Shown here: positions 1 to 7,286 of the stretch, one piece after another
How positions within the stretch are numbered: position 1 is the first letter of the stretch
Layout: each line of letters opens with the position of its first letter
NCBI GenBank assembly: GCA_900554275.1
Contig: USGS01000038.1
Coordinates: 1 to 15,181 of the forward strand
Source: an uncultured Eubacteriales bacterium
GTDB taxonomy: Bacteria > Bacillota > Clostridia > Oscillospirales > Oscillospiraceae
Direction of reading: 5' to 3'
DNA: 15,181 bases
Notes under the pieces: model-generated
Told to the model about the DNA's origin: nothing
What the model saw: only the letters and a program-made list of their open reading frames with translations
Databases searched by the model: none
Position numbers and translations under genes: made by a program

Positions 1-1
1 A

Positions 2-1504
2 CCTAATGAGAGAATCAATATTCTTGTGGGCGATAACGAGGTCGGCAAAAGCAGTATCCTCGAAGCTATTGATTTGGTTGCAAGCGGTAATGTGCGCAGA
101 GTAGAATCGATTGGCCTGGATCGGTTAATCAACATTGAGGCCATAAAAAAATTCAACTCTGGGCGGAGATCCTATGAAAACCTCCCCGTTCTCAGAATCG
201 AGTTGTACTTATCGGGTGACAACTTTGATTTTACAATGTGCGGCAAAAATAACACAGACGGAACAGAGTGTGACGGGATTCGTTTGGTATGTGAACCAAA
301 TCCAGATTACCGAGCTGAAATAGCAGCCGTTTTGTCGGCAGAATCTGGTTATTTTCCGTACGACTACTACTCGATCCGCTTCTCCACTTTCGCTGATGAG
401 GGCTATACTGGCTACAAGAAGAAAATCCGTAGTATTCTCATAGATAGTTCCACTATGAACTCCGAGTATGCAACCACCGATTTTGTACGCCGAATGTACA
501 TGAGATACACCGAGCGAGATGTAAAAGAACGCGCAAATCACAAAAATAGTTACCGCCAGATGCGGACTAACTTCCAAGTAGACAGCCTAAAGGCCCTGAA
601 TGAGCGACTGCCAACTGACAAACACTATACGTTTGGATTAAAAAGCGGATCTGCAATGGGACTCGAGTCGGATTTAATGATCTATGAGGATGAAATTGAA
701 ATTGATAGCAAAGGCACCGGCAAACAAATCTTTATAAAGACAGATTTTGCACTTGAACGCTCTGGTGAGAATGTTGACGTCATTCTTGTCGAAGAACCAG
801 AAAACCACCTGAGTCCAGTTAACCTTCGCAAATTGATTCAGCGAGTATCTGAGACGCAGAGCGGGCAGCTTTTTATTACGACACACAACAGCCTGATTAG
901 TACCCGGTTAGAGTTGAAGAACCTATTAATCATGCATATCAACGGGACAGAAAAACCGATTATGCTGAAGAATCTATGTGATGAAACGGCCAAGTATTTT
1001 ATGAAAGCTCCTCCTGCTAGCATTATTGAATTTGCACTTGCGAAAAAGGCCATTCTGGTCGAAGGCCCATCCGAATATATGTTGATGGAGAAGTTTTACG
1101 AGACATGCGCCGGGTGCTCCCCAGAATCTGATGGCGTCCATATTATCGATGTGCGCGGGTTGAGTTTCAAGCGATATCTCGATATTGCAAAATTAACTGG
1201 CTGCAAGGTCGCCGTTATAACAGATAACGATACGGATTATCAGAAACATTGTGTGGACAAGTATAGTGATTACGCATCCAATCCTAATTTAAAAATTTTT
1301 TATGAGACTGACGATGCAAAGCGAACTTTTGAAATTATCCTCTATGGGGATAATTCAGCGCTATGCAATACGCTGTTTGACTCACCTGCCTTGTGTTACA
1401 TGCTAAACAATAAAACAGAAGCAGCATATGCGCTACTTTCTCAAGATGGTCTGATAGTAGTCCCCGACTATATAAAGAGAGGCATCAAATGGATAAGAGA
1501 GTAA
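2..1504 (+). CDS. OLD-family ATPase with TOPRIM nuclease domain, GajA-like (5' partial)
   Basis: This is probably the DNA-sensing nuclease of an anti-phage pair. The frame is open to the left edge and the residues before the first possible GTG (nt 26) continue the ATPase fold (NILVGDNEVGKSS), so the true start lies outside, perhaps 20-40 codons upstream. Counting from GTG 26, the Walker A motif is residues 2-10, an ABC-like signature (SKGTGKQ) is near 228-234, Walker B is VILVEEPENHLSP (252-264) and the H-switch is TTHN (285-288). A TOPRIM domain follows, with Glu346 in ILVEGPSE and the metal-binding pair Asp400/Asp402 in ITDNDTD. Known GajA and class 2 OLD proteins have this ATPase-then-TOPRIM order. 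The 3' end overlaps the helicase gene by 16 bases. The gene is AT-richer than the chromosome from 2865 on, which suggests transfer. The fold is clear; the defence role is inferred from the pairing. Confidence 0.9.
   Translation, partial: PNERINILVGDNEVGKSSILEAIDLVASGNVRRVESIGLDRLINIEAIKKFNSGRRSYENLPVLRIELYLSGDNFDFTMCGKNNTDGTECDGIRLVCEPNPDYRAEIAAVLSAESGYFPYDYYSIRFSTFADEGYTGYKKKIRSILIDSSTMNSEYATTDFVRRMYMRYTERDVKERANHKNSYRQMRTNFQVDSLKALNERLPTDKHYTFGLKSGSAMGLESDLMIYEDEIEIDSKGTGKQIFIKTDFALERSGENVDVILVEEPENHLSPVNLRKLIQRVSETQSGQLFITTHNSLISTRLELKNLLIMHINGTEKPIMLKNLCDETAKYFMKAPPASIIEFALAKKAILVEGPSEYMLMEKFYETCAGCSPESDGVHIIDVRGLSFKRYLDIAKLTGCKVAVITDNDTDYQKHCVDKYSDYASNPNLKIFYETDDAKRTFEIILYGDNSALCNTLFDSPALCYMLNNKTEAAYALLSQDGLIVVPDYIKRGIKWIRE
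1474..1482 (+). promoter_or_regulatory. Ribosome binding site of the compact helicase gene
   Basis: AAAGAGAGG lies six bases before ATG 1489, inside the last codons of the OLD ATPase gene. It decides the helicase start and shows that the two genes form one operon with overlapping ends. Confidence 0.7.
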
Positions 1505-2508
1505 TCTTTTCTGTTGCTGGCTCAGGGAAAACGACGTATATCGTTGATTCTCTTTCACGGGACAAGCGATCGCTCATAGTCACATATACAGTTGGAAATT
1601 ACAACAACCTTTGTCGCAAAATTTCTGAGAAGTTCAATGGCGATTGGCCAGAAAATATTTGGGTCATGGGATATTTTACGTTCCTGTATAGATTTTGCTA
1701 TAAGCCATTTTTAGCAGATAGGCTTCAGACTAGGGGCATTCTTTACGAGAAAAATCCCAATAACCGGTTACGACAAAGTGATAAAGCCTATTATATTACA
1801 TCGGCAGGCTATATTTATAGTAACAGGTTGGCGTTGTTAATTGAACGCGCTGGATCGATGGCAGCACTGAAACGGCGTTTAGAAAAGTATTTTGATGAGT
1901 TTATTGTTGATGAGATACAGGACATTGCGGGGCGCGATTTTTCTTTCCTTGAGCAACTTATGACAGCCAACATAAGCATGCTTTTTGTTGGTGATTTCTA
2001 CCAGCACACCTATGATACAAGTCGGGACGGTAATGCTAATAAAAATCTATTTGATAATTTTCAAAGCTACGAGGCACGTTTTATGAACCAAGGAGTTTTA
2101 TCTGACACGACATCCCTTGTAAAAAGTTGGCGCTGTAGCCCCAGCATTTGCCGTTTTATTACCGAGAATTTGGGCATTGAGATATTTTCTAACCAGAATA
2201 CAGCAATGGGTAGCGAAGCAAGCGATATAATTTTTCTCTCTGAACAAGCCCAGATAAATAGTATTTTAGCGAATCCGAATATTGTAAAGCTACATTTCCA
2301 AAACAGCTCAAAGTATGGATCTGGCCATAGAAATTGGGGAGACACCAAAGGAGAAGATCATTATCAAGATGTCTGCGTGATGCTTAATAAGGCTACAGCA
2401 GCAAAATATGCTACCGGAGAATTGTGTGAATTAGCCCCATCGACTAGAAATAAACTATACGTGGCAATTACAAGAGCACACGGAAAGGTCTATCTGATCA
2501 ATGAATGA
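1489..2508 (+). CDS. Compact UvrD/PcrA-like superfamily 1 helicase, GajB-like
   Basis: A 339-residue SF1A helicase-type ATPase, the likely partner of the overlapping OLD nuclease. All core motifs are visible: Walker A/motif I SVAGSGKTT (8-16), motif II VDEIQD (140-145), motif III FVGDFYQHTYD (166-176), motif IV SWRCSP (213-218), motif V GDTKGEDHYQDV (284-295) and motif VI LYVAITRA with the arginine finger (323-330). GajB proteins are usually near 500 residues and UvrD near 700, so the 1B and 2B insertions must be largely missing. The start is fixed by AAAGAGAGG at 1474-1482, six bases before ATG 1489. Lying inside the upstream gene's end implies translational coupling and roughly balanced synthesis. 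In Gabija the helicase partner is thought to process or sense DNA ends and activate GajA. Unwinding activity in so small a protein is uncertain; it may be an ATPase or nucleotide sensor. Confidence 0.88.
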   Translation: MDKRVIFSVAGSGKTTYIVDSLSRDKRSLIVTYTVGNYNNLCRKISEKFNGDWPENIWVMGYFTFLYRFCYKPFLADRLQTRGILYEKNPNNRLRQSDKAYYITSAGYIYSNRLALLIERAGSMAALKRRLEKYFDEFIVDEIQDIAGRDFSFLEQLMTANISMLFVGDFYQHTYDTSRDGNANKNLFDNFQSYEARFMNQGVLSDTTSLVKSWRCSPSICRFITENLGIEIFSNQNTAMGSEASDIIFLSEQAQINSILANPNIVKLHFQNSSKYGSGHRNWGDTKGEDHYQDVCVMLNKATAAKYATGELCELAPSTRNKLYVAITRAHGKVYLINE

Positions 2509-2511
2509 ACT

Positions 2512-2554
2512 GAAGACCTGGGATAATTACGAAAGACAATTATCTCAGGTCTTC
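2512..2554. terminator. Long hairpin between convergent genes, possible bidirectional terminator
   Basis: A 17-base arm at 2512-2528 pairs with 2538-2554, with one G-T mismatch, around a 9-base loop. It starts four bases after the helicase stop and, read from the other strand, four bases after the stop of the opposing tail. No clear T-run follows on either side, so intrinsic termination may be weak. It could also protect the 3' ends of both transcripts. Confidence 0.55.
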
Positions 2555-2558
2555 TGAA

Positions 2559-2861
2559 CTAAAGCATTCCAAAATAATTAAATGCCTCTGTAATTGCTTT
2601 TTCCTTCTCCGGCGGGCATTGAGGCTGCTTGGCATCCTCAGACTTTGGCTTGTTGTAATTCTCACGCTCAATAATGCCACATTTCTGCTTCACCTGTGCG
2701 ATGTAGAGATGGCTGACCTTTAAGCCCGTATGTTCCAGAACATATGCCTTGATTTCCTCATAGGTTGCCTTTTTCTCCGCAGCAGTCAAATCCAGCTCGT
2801 CCATCTTCACTTCGATCTCGATATGTTCCTTACTTTGAAGTTTGGACAATAAACATACCGT
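2559..2861 (-). pseudogene. Foreign C-terminal extension of RlmD, cut off by an in-frame TAG
   Basis: About 100 codons in exactly the reading frame of rlmD, separated from it only by the TAG at 2862-2864. The first residues, TVCLLSK, continue the conserved end of RlmD (HVETV-LLSK in many clostridial proteins). After that comes a charged region rich in Lys and Glu (KEHIEIEVKMDELDLTAAEKK, VSHLYIAQVKQKCGIIERENYNKPKSE) ending in FNYFGML. I recognise this tail from clostridial RlmD-type proteins that have an element inserted at their 3' end; this is from memory and needs a search. The codons are AT-rich, unlike rlmD. As a separate gene it could start only at TTG 2849 or at the internal ATG encoding MDELDL, and no ribosome site precedes TTG 2849. 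I therefore read it as a silenced tail, or one made only by amber readthrough. Confidence 0.6.
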
Positions 2862-2875
2862 CTACACGTTGGCTG
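2853..2875. other. Probable island attachment junction in the 3' end of rlmD
   Basis: Base composition changes abruptly here, from GC-rich rlmD on the right to AT-rich DNA on the left, at the codons for the conserved RlmD end (FPRTANV, then stop, then TVCLL). The 3' end of rumA/rlmD is an established insertion site for integrative elements in Firmicutes. The core sequence cannot be defined without the other end, which is outside the window, and no integrase is visible. Confidence 0.55.
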
Positions 2876-4175
2876 TCCTCGGGAACATATCCACCGCCGC
2901 CGCCCGGACGGCGCGGTAGCCCCGCTCCCCAAACCGCTTTACGTCCCGGGCCAGCGTGGCCGGGTCGCAGGAAACATACACGATCCTCCGGGGGGACATG
3001 GCCGCCGCCGTGTCCACCACCTCCGGGGCAAGGCCCTTGCGGGGCGGGTCGACGCAGATCACGTCGGGCCGCAGTCCCTTGGCGGCCAGGTCCGCCGCCA
3101 CCGCCGATGCGTCGCCGCAGAAGAACTCCGCGTTCTCCACGCCGTTGCGCCGGGCGTTCTCCCTGGCGTCCGCGATGGCCTCCGGCACGATCTCCGCACC
3201 GATGACTCTCGCCGCCCGCCGGGCCATCACCTGGGTGATCGTCCCCGCGCCGCAGTACAGATCCAGCACCAATTCCCGGCCCGTCAGACCGGCGAAGTCC
3301 AGCGCTGTCTCGTACAGCACCTCCGCCATGGGCCGGTTCACCTGGAAAAAGGACGGCACACTGAGCCGGAACGTCAGGCCGCACAGTTGGTCCGTCAGCA
3401 CGTCCGATCCCCACAGCGTCCGGTATTCCCGGCCCAGCACCGCGCCGGTTGGCTGGGTGTTCACCCCCAGCACCACGCCTACGGCGTCCGGTACGGCCTG
3501 CCGCAGCAGGGACACCAGCTCCGCCTCATGGGGCAGCTTCTTTCCATTGACGAGGACGCACACCAGCGATTGCCCTGCCCCGTTGGTGCGGATGTACAAA
3601 TGCCGCAGCAGGCCCTGCCGCGTTTTCTCGTCGTAGCAGGACACGCCGTAGGTCCGGATGTACTGCCGCAGCGCCTCCGCCGCATCGTCCGCCTGTTCCT
3701 TCTGCAGCAGGCAGTGCAGCACCTCCACTACCTGATGGCTGCGGGCCTTGTAAAAGCCCACCGTCCTGTCGGCAGAGATGGGATATTGGCTCTTGTTCCG
3801 ATAGCGCAGGTACTGGCCGTCGGTGGAAATGCCCTCCACCGTCACGTCGCTGCCGCCGATACGCCGCAGCGCGTCCTGCACCCGCTGGCGCTTGGCCGCC
3901 AGCTCCTCCTCCCGGTCCATGTGCCGGAAGTCACAGCCTCCGCACCGCCCGTAGTACGGGCAGTCCGGTTCGGTGCGGTGGGGCGACACCTCACGAAGTG
4001 TACTGAGCTTGCCGAAGGTGGCGTTTTTCAGCACCTTCAGCACCAGCACGTCGCCCTCTTCACCCTGCAGAGCCCGGTGGACGAACACCGCCTGCCCGTC
4101 GATGCGGGCTACACCCAGCCCCTCGGAGGTATACCCCTCGATGCGGGCGGGATAGTTCTTGTTCTTCTCCAGCAC
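2862..4175 (-). CDS. rlmD: 23S rRNA (uracil-5-)-methyltransferase RlmD, C-terminus clipped
   Basis: A SAM-dependent enzyme that methylates C5 of a uracil in 23S rRNA, of the RumA/RlmD/TrmA family. An N-terminal TRAM domain (about 1-62) is followed by the iron-sulfur ligands Cys72, Cys78, Cys81 and Cys155, the SAM motif LDLYCGAGT (304-312), DPPRKG (376-381) and the catalytic Cys403 in VSCDPATLARD. It starts at GTG 4175, three bases after the stop of the upstream nuclease gene, so the two are coupled. Clostridia often carry several members of this family, so the exact uracil target is less certain than the reaction. It ends FPRTANV-stop, where relatives usually have about eight more residues (xVETVxLLSx). 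The stop is a TAG at the island junction, and the same frame then stays open into the foreign tail. The catalytic parts are all present, so activity is likely kept. Confidence 0.9.
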   Translation of the reverse strand: MLEKNKNYPARIEGYTSEGLGVARIDGQAVFVHRALQGEEGDVLVLKVLKNATFGKLSTLREVSPHRTEPDCPYYGRCGGCDFRHMDREEELAAKRQRVQDALRRIGGSDVTVEGISTDGQYLRYRNKSQYPISADRTVGFYKARSHQVVEVLHCLLQKEQADDAAEALRQYIRTYGVSCYDEKTRQGLLRHLYIRTNGAGQSLVCVLVNGKKLPHEAELVSLLRQAVPDAVGVVLGVNTQPTGAVLGREYRTLWGSDVLTDQLCGLTFRLSVPSFFQVNRPMAEVLYETALDFAGLTGRELVLDLYCGAGTITQVMARRAARVIGAEIVPEAIADARENARRNGVENAEFFCGDASAVAADLAAKGLRPDVICVDPPRKGLAPEVVDTAAAMSPRRIVYVSCDPATLARDVKRFGERGYRAVRAAAVDMFPRTANV

Positions 4176-4178
4176 GGC

Positions 4179-5783
4179 TCAGAACTCGAATTTGCTGATG
4201 ATCTTGCTGATAGCTTCGGCAAAGGCGGCCAGCGTCTTGTTGTCCCGGCCCTTGCTGCGGCGGATAAGCCCGGCCAGCATATCGCCCATCTGCACCAGCT
4301 TCAGATATGCGCCGGTGGTCTTGGGCGCACCGTCGTAGGCCCGTGTCTTGCGCTCCGGCAGGTAGCCGGGGGCGAGCTGCCGGTCGGCGATCAGGTCGTA
4401 TTCCTCTGTATATTGGGGCGCATGGGCCGCAAAGCCCAGGTTTTTCACCGTGTCGGCGAACACCGGGGCGACCTCCCGGTCGCCATGCACCACGAACACG
4501 TGGGTGGTCTTGGTCGGGTCGAAGTGCTTCACCCAGTCCACCAAATGGTCGTGGTCCGCGTGGGAGCTGAGACCCTGGAAATTGACGATCTTGGCCCGGA
4601 CGGCGATGTCCTCTCCGAACAGCTTCACGCCGGGGGCGCCGTCCAGCAGGTTGCGGCCCAGCGTACCAGGGGACTGGAAGCCCACGAATACCACGGCGCT
4701 GTCCGCCCGCCACAGGTTGTACTTCAGGTGGTGGCGAATGCGGCCCGCGTCGCACATACCGCTGGCGGAGATGATGACCTTGGGCGTCTTATCCATGTTC
4801 AGCAGCTTAGACTCCTCCACCGTCTCCGTCAGGTGCAGGCCGGAGAAGCTGAACATATGTGTACCATCCTGCACCAGCGCCAGGGCGTTGTCATCCAGAT
4901 AGCCATGCAGATCGCCGCAGAAGATGGTAGTGGCCTTTTTGGCCAGTGGGCTGTCCACATACACCGGGAAGTCGGGCATGGACTTCACCAGCCCCTTGTC
5001 CTTGATCTCCCGGATGAAGTACAGAAGCTCCTGGGTACGGCCCACGGCGAAGGAGGGAATGACCACATTACCGCCCTTGGCGATGGTCTCATCGATGATC
5101 TGGGCCAGCTCGTCGGTGTAGCTCCACACCTCCGTGTGATTGCGGTCGCCGTAGGTTGACTCCATGAGAACATAGTCCGCCCTGTCGAAGAACTGAGGGT
5201 CGCGGATGATAGGCTGATCCACATTGCCGATGTCCCCGGAGAACACGATGGTCCGCGTCTCACCGCCCTCCCGGCACGTCAGGCGGATACTGGCAGAGCC
5301 CAGCAGGTGTCCTGCGTCGATAAATTCCGCCGTCACCCCATCGGTGATCTCCACTGTCTGGCCGTACTCACAGGTCTGCACGAACTCCCGCACCCGCATA
5401 GCGTCGGCCACGGTGTAGATGGGCTGGATCTCAGGCCGGCCAGCCCGCCTGTTCTTGCGGTTCTGATACTCCGCGTCCTGCTCCTGAATGTGGGCGGAGT
5501 CCTGAAGCATAATGTCCAGCAGGTCCGCCGTCAGCCGTGTGGTGATAATGCGGCCCTGAAAACCGTTCTTGATGAGCATGGGAATGCGGCCTGAGTGGTC
5601 GATATGGGCGTGGGTCACCAGCACCACATCGATACTGCCGGGATGGAAGGGCAGCACCGTGTTGTCCACCTCATCCCGTCCCTGCTGTAAACCGCAGTCC
5701 ACCAGAATATTCTTTCCGTTGACCTCTAAACAGTGGCAGCTGCCGGTAACGCACCGGTCAGCGCCGTAAAAGCGCAGCTTCAT
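4179..5783 (-). CDS. Metallo-beta-lactamase/beta-CASP family nuclease (CPSF73/RNase-like)
   Basis: A 534-residue zinc hydrolase of the MBL-fold, beta-CASP type, the family of RNA-processing nucleases such as CPSF73 and archaeal aCPSF. It shows HAHIDH (58-63), GHLLGSA (158-164), the metal-binding Asp184 in FSGDIGN, SFAVGRTQELL (244-254), SASGMCDAGR (340-349), SSHAD (406-410) and VVHGD (431-435). This is a complete set of MBL and beta-CASP motifs. ATG 5783 has AAGGAG at 5792-5797 with an eight-base spacer. It is the first gene of an operon with rlmD (three-base gap), driven by the promoter at 5828-5856, so both products probably act on RNA. It differs from RNase J in lacking that family's long C-terminal domain. 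Substrate and polarity of cutting cannot be read from the sequence. Confidence 0.88.
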   Translation of the reverse strand: MKLRFYGADRCVTGSCHCLEVNGKNILVDCGLQQGRDEVDNTVLPFHPGSIDVVLVTHAHIDHSGRIPMLIKNGFQGRIITTRLTADLLDIMLQDSAHIQEQDAEYQNRKNRRAGRPEIQPIYTVADAMRVREFVQTCEYGQTVEITDGVTAEFIDAGHLLGSASIRLTCREGGETRTIVFSGDIGNVDQPIIRDPQFFDRADYVLMESTYGDRNHTEVWSYTDELAQIIDETIAKGGNVVIPSFAVGRTQELLYFIREIKDKGLVKSMPDFPVYVDSPLAKKATTIFCGDLHGYLDDNALALVQDGTHMFSFSGLHLTETVEESKLLNMDKTPKVIISASGMCDAGRIRHHLKYNLWRADSAVVFVGFQSPGTLGRNLLDGAPGVKLFGEDIAVRAKIVNFQGLSSHADHDHLVDWVKHFDPTKTTHVFVVHGDREVAPVFADTVKNLGFAAHAPQYTEEYDLIADRQLAPGYLPERKTRAYDGAPKTTGAYLKLVQMGDMLAGLIRRSKGRDNKTLAAFAEAISKIISKFEF

Positions 5784-5827
5784 GGCAGAAACTCCTTTTT
5801 ACGTTAGTTTGGGTATTCGTTCCATTG

Positions 5828-5856
5828 AGTATACCACATTTACTTCCTTACAGCAA
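5828..5856 (-). promoter_or_regulatory. SigA-type promoter of the MBL nuclease-rlmD operon
   Basis: Read on the minus strand: TTGCTG (5851-5856), a 17-base spacer, TATACT (5828-5833). TGG immediately before the -10 gives an extended -10 (GTGGTATACT). The start of transcription would be about 35 bases before ATG 5783. Confidence 0.75.
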
Positions 5857-5892
5857 CCATCAAACCCTTCGGCCTGCGCTCTGCGTGGCCTG

Positions 5893-5936
5893 ACGCAAAA
5901 AGGGAAGACGGCTGTGGCCGTCTTCCCTTTTTGCGT
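5893..5936 (-). terminator. Rho-independent terminator of ilvA
   Basis: A perfect 20-base-pair inverted repeat (5893-5912 with 5917-5936) around a four-base loop begins right after the ilvA TAA at 5937. On the minus strand the distal arm carries CCCTTTTTGCG. It also insulates the next promoter (5828-5856) from ilvA transcription. Confidence 0.88.
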
Positions 5937-7136
5937 TTACTGTTCCTCCACCTCGTAGCCCTTGCGGCGGAGGGAGGTGAAGATCTCCTGAATATGGGCC
6001 TTGTCCCGGGTCTCCAGCGATACGTTCACCACACACGAGCCAATGGCCGCCCGTGTGTTGCGCCGCTCGTGGTTCACATCCAGCACGTTGGCACCCAAAG
6101 AGGACACCACCTCCAGGAACGAGGCCAGGGCGTGGGGCTGGTCGGGCAGCACCGTGGCCAGACTCACCGTGCGGCCCTCCTTGGCAAGGCCGCGGGTGAG
6201 GATGCGCTCCAGCATGGTCACGTCCACGTTGCCGCCGGACAGCAGGGTGCAGACCTTCCTGCCCTCGGTGTTCACCTTATGATACATGGCCGCCGCGATG
6301 CCCACCGCGCCGGCACCCTCGGCCACCAGCTTCTGCTTTTCCAGCACGGTCAGGATGGCGCTGGCGATCTCGCCCTCGCTGACCGTCACCACCTCGTCCA
6401 CATACTCCCGGCACATCTCGAACGTCAGGTCGCCGGGGGTCTTGACCTTAATGCCGTCGGCCACGGTGTCCACGCTGCTCAGGGTGATGATCTTCCCCTC
6501 CCGCAGCGACTCCGCCATGCTGGGCGCACCGGCGGCCTGTACGCCGATGACCCGGCAGTCCGGCTTCAGGCTCTTCACCGCGTAGGCAAGGCCCGCGATG
6601 AGCCCGCCGCCGCCGATAGGAACAAAGATCATGTCCACATCCGGCAGCTGCTCCAATATCTCCAGTCCGATCGTCCCCTGGCCCGCCATGACCCGATAGT
6701 CGTTGAACGGATGGATGAACGTCAGTCCCTGCTCGTCCCGCAGGCGCACGGCCTCAGCGTAGGCATCGTCGTACACGCCGGGGACTAAGACCACATTCGC
6801 GCCGTAGCTGCGGGTAGCTTCGATCTTGGACAGGGGTGCGCCCTCCGGGATGCAGATCGTGGCCCTGATGCCCATATCCCGGGCAGCGTAGGCCACGCCC
6901 TGGGCGTGGTTGCCGGCGGAGCAGGCGATGACGCCCCGCTCCTTCTCCTCGTCGCTGAGGGTGGCGATCTTATAGTATGCACCCCGCAGCTTGAACGCGC
7001 CTGTCTTCTGCAGGCAGTCGGCCTTCAGGTAAAAGTCACACCCCGGCACGATCCCCTTTGTCTGAATCACCGGTGTTCGGTTGATAACGGGCTTCAGTAC
7101 CCGCTGTGCATCGTGCAGCATCGCCATGGAGATCAT
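5937..7136 (-). CDS. ilvA: Threonine ammonia-lyase (threonine dehydratase), PLP-dependent
   Basis: Converts L-threonine to 2-oxobutanoate and ammonia, feeding isoleucine synthesis or threonine catabolism in the cytoplasm. The PLP fold type II marks are present: Lys49 in TGAFKLRGA forms the Schiff base, SAGNHAQG (73-80), the phosphate-binding GGGGLIAG (175-182) and SGGNVD (300-305). Residues about 325-399 form an ACT-like regulatory domain. The 399-residue length matches the short clostridial form with one ACT domain (sometimes called tdcB), shorter than E. coli IlvA. I chose ATG 7136 because AAGGAGG (7146-7152) lies nine bases upstream; the possible TTG at 7142 would be only three bases away. 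It is monocistronic, with its own promoter and terminator. The leader is short, with no room for a T-box or attenuator, so control is probably allosteric through the ACT domain. Confidence 0.92.
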   Translation of the reverse strand: MISMAMLHDAQRVLKPVINRTPVIQTKGIVPGCDFYLKADCLQKTGAFKLRGAYYKIATLSDEEKERGVIACSAGNHAQGVAYAARDMGIRATICIPEGAPLSKIEATRSYGANVVLVPGVYDDAYAEAVRLRDEQGLTFIHPFNDYRVMAGQGTIGLEILEQLPDVDMIFVPIGGGGLIAGLAYAVKSLKPDCRVIGVQAAGAPSMAESLREGKIITLSSVDTVADGIKVKTPGDLTFEMCREYVDEVVTVSEGEIASAILTVLEKQKLVAEGAGAVGIAAAMYHKVNTEGRKVCTLLSGGNVDVTMLERILTRGLAKEGRTVSLATVLPDQPHALASFLEVVSSLGANVLDVNHERRNTRAAIGSCVVNVSLETRDKAHIQEIFTSLRRKGYEVEEQ

Positions 7137-7167
7137 AAGCAAGCGCCTCCTTATACCGTATATTTTG

Positions 7168-7196
7168 ATTGTATCACTTCTGTCCCCTCAGTGCAA
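7168..7196 (-). promoter_or_regulatory. SigA-type promoter of ilvA
   Basis: Read on the minus strand: TTGCAC (7191-7196), 17 bases, TACAAT (7168-7173), with TG one base before the -10 (TGATACAAT). The -35 is weak but the extended -10 is good. It gives a leader of about 25 bases. Confidence 0.65.
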
Positions 7197-7222
7197 CGAC
7201 AAATTTTCTGTGTTTGTCCACT

Positions 7223-7252
7223 GCATACGGACATTCCTCCTTCTCATACGCT
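7223..7252 (+). promoter_or_regulatory. Candidate mother-cell sigma (SigE/SigK-type) promoter of sigK
   Basis: A -35-like GCATACG (7223-7229) and -10-like CATACGCT (7245-7252) are separated by 15 bases, about 35 bases before the sigK start. SigE promoters resemble ATA at -35 and CATACAAT at -10; SigK promoters have CATA with a T three bases later. In Bacillus, sigK is first read by SigE and then by SigK. The match is partial. Confidence 0.4.
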
Positions 7253-7286
7253 GACACCAGCGGTAAAAAGAAAGGAGCGATGTTCC

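Noticed and set aside
3387..5159. A 590-codon open frame on the + strand
   Set aside because: It lies antisense to rlmD and the MBL nuclease gene, which carry complete family motifs. Long antisense frames are expected in GC-rich DNA, and this one has no recognisable domain.
7137..7286. A T-box or other riboswitch before ilvA
   Set aside because: The ilvA promoter leaves only about 25 bases of leader, too little for a T-box or attenuator.
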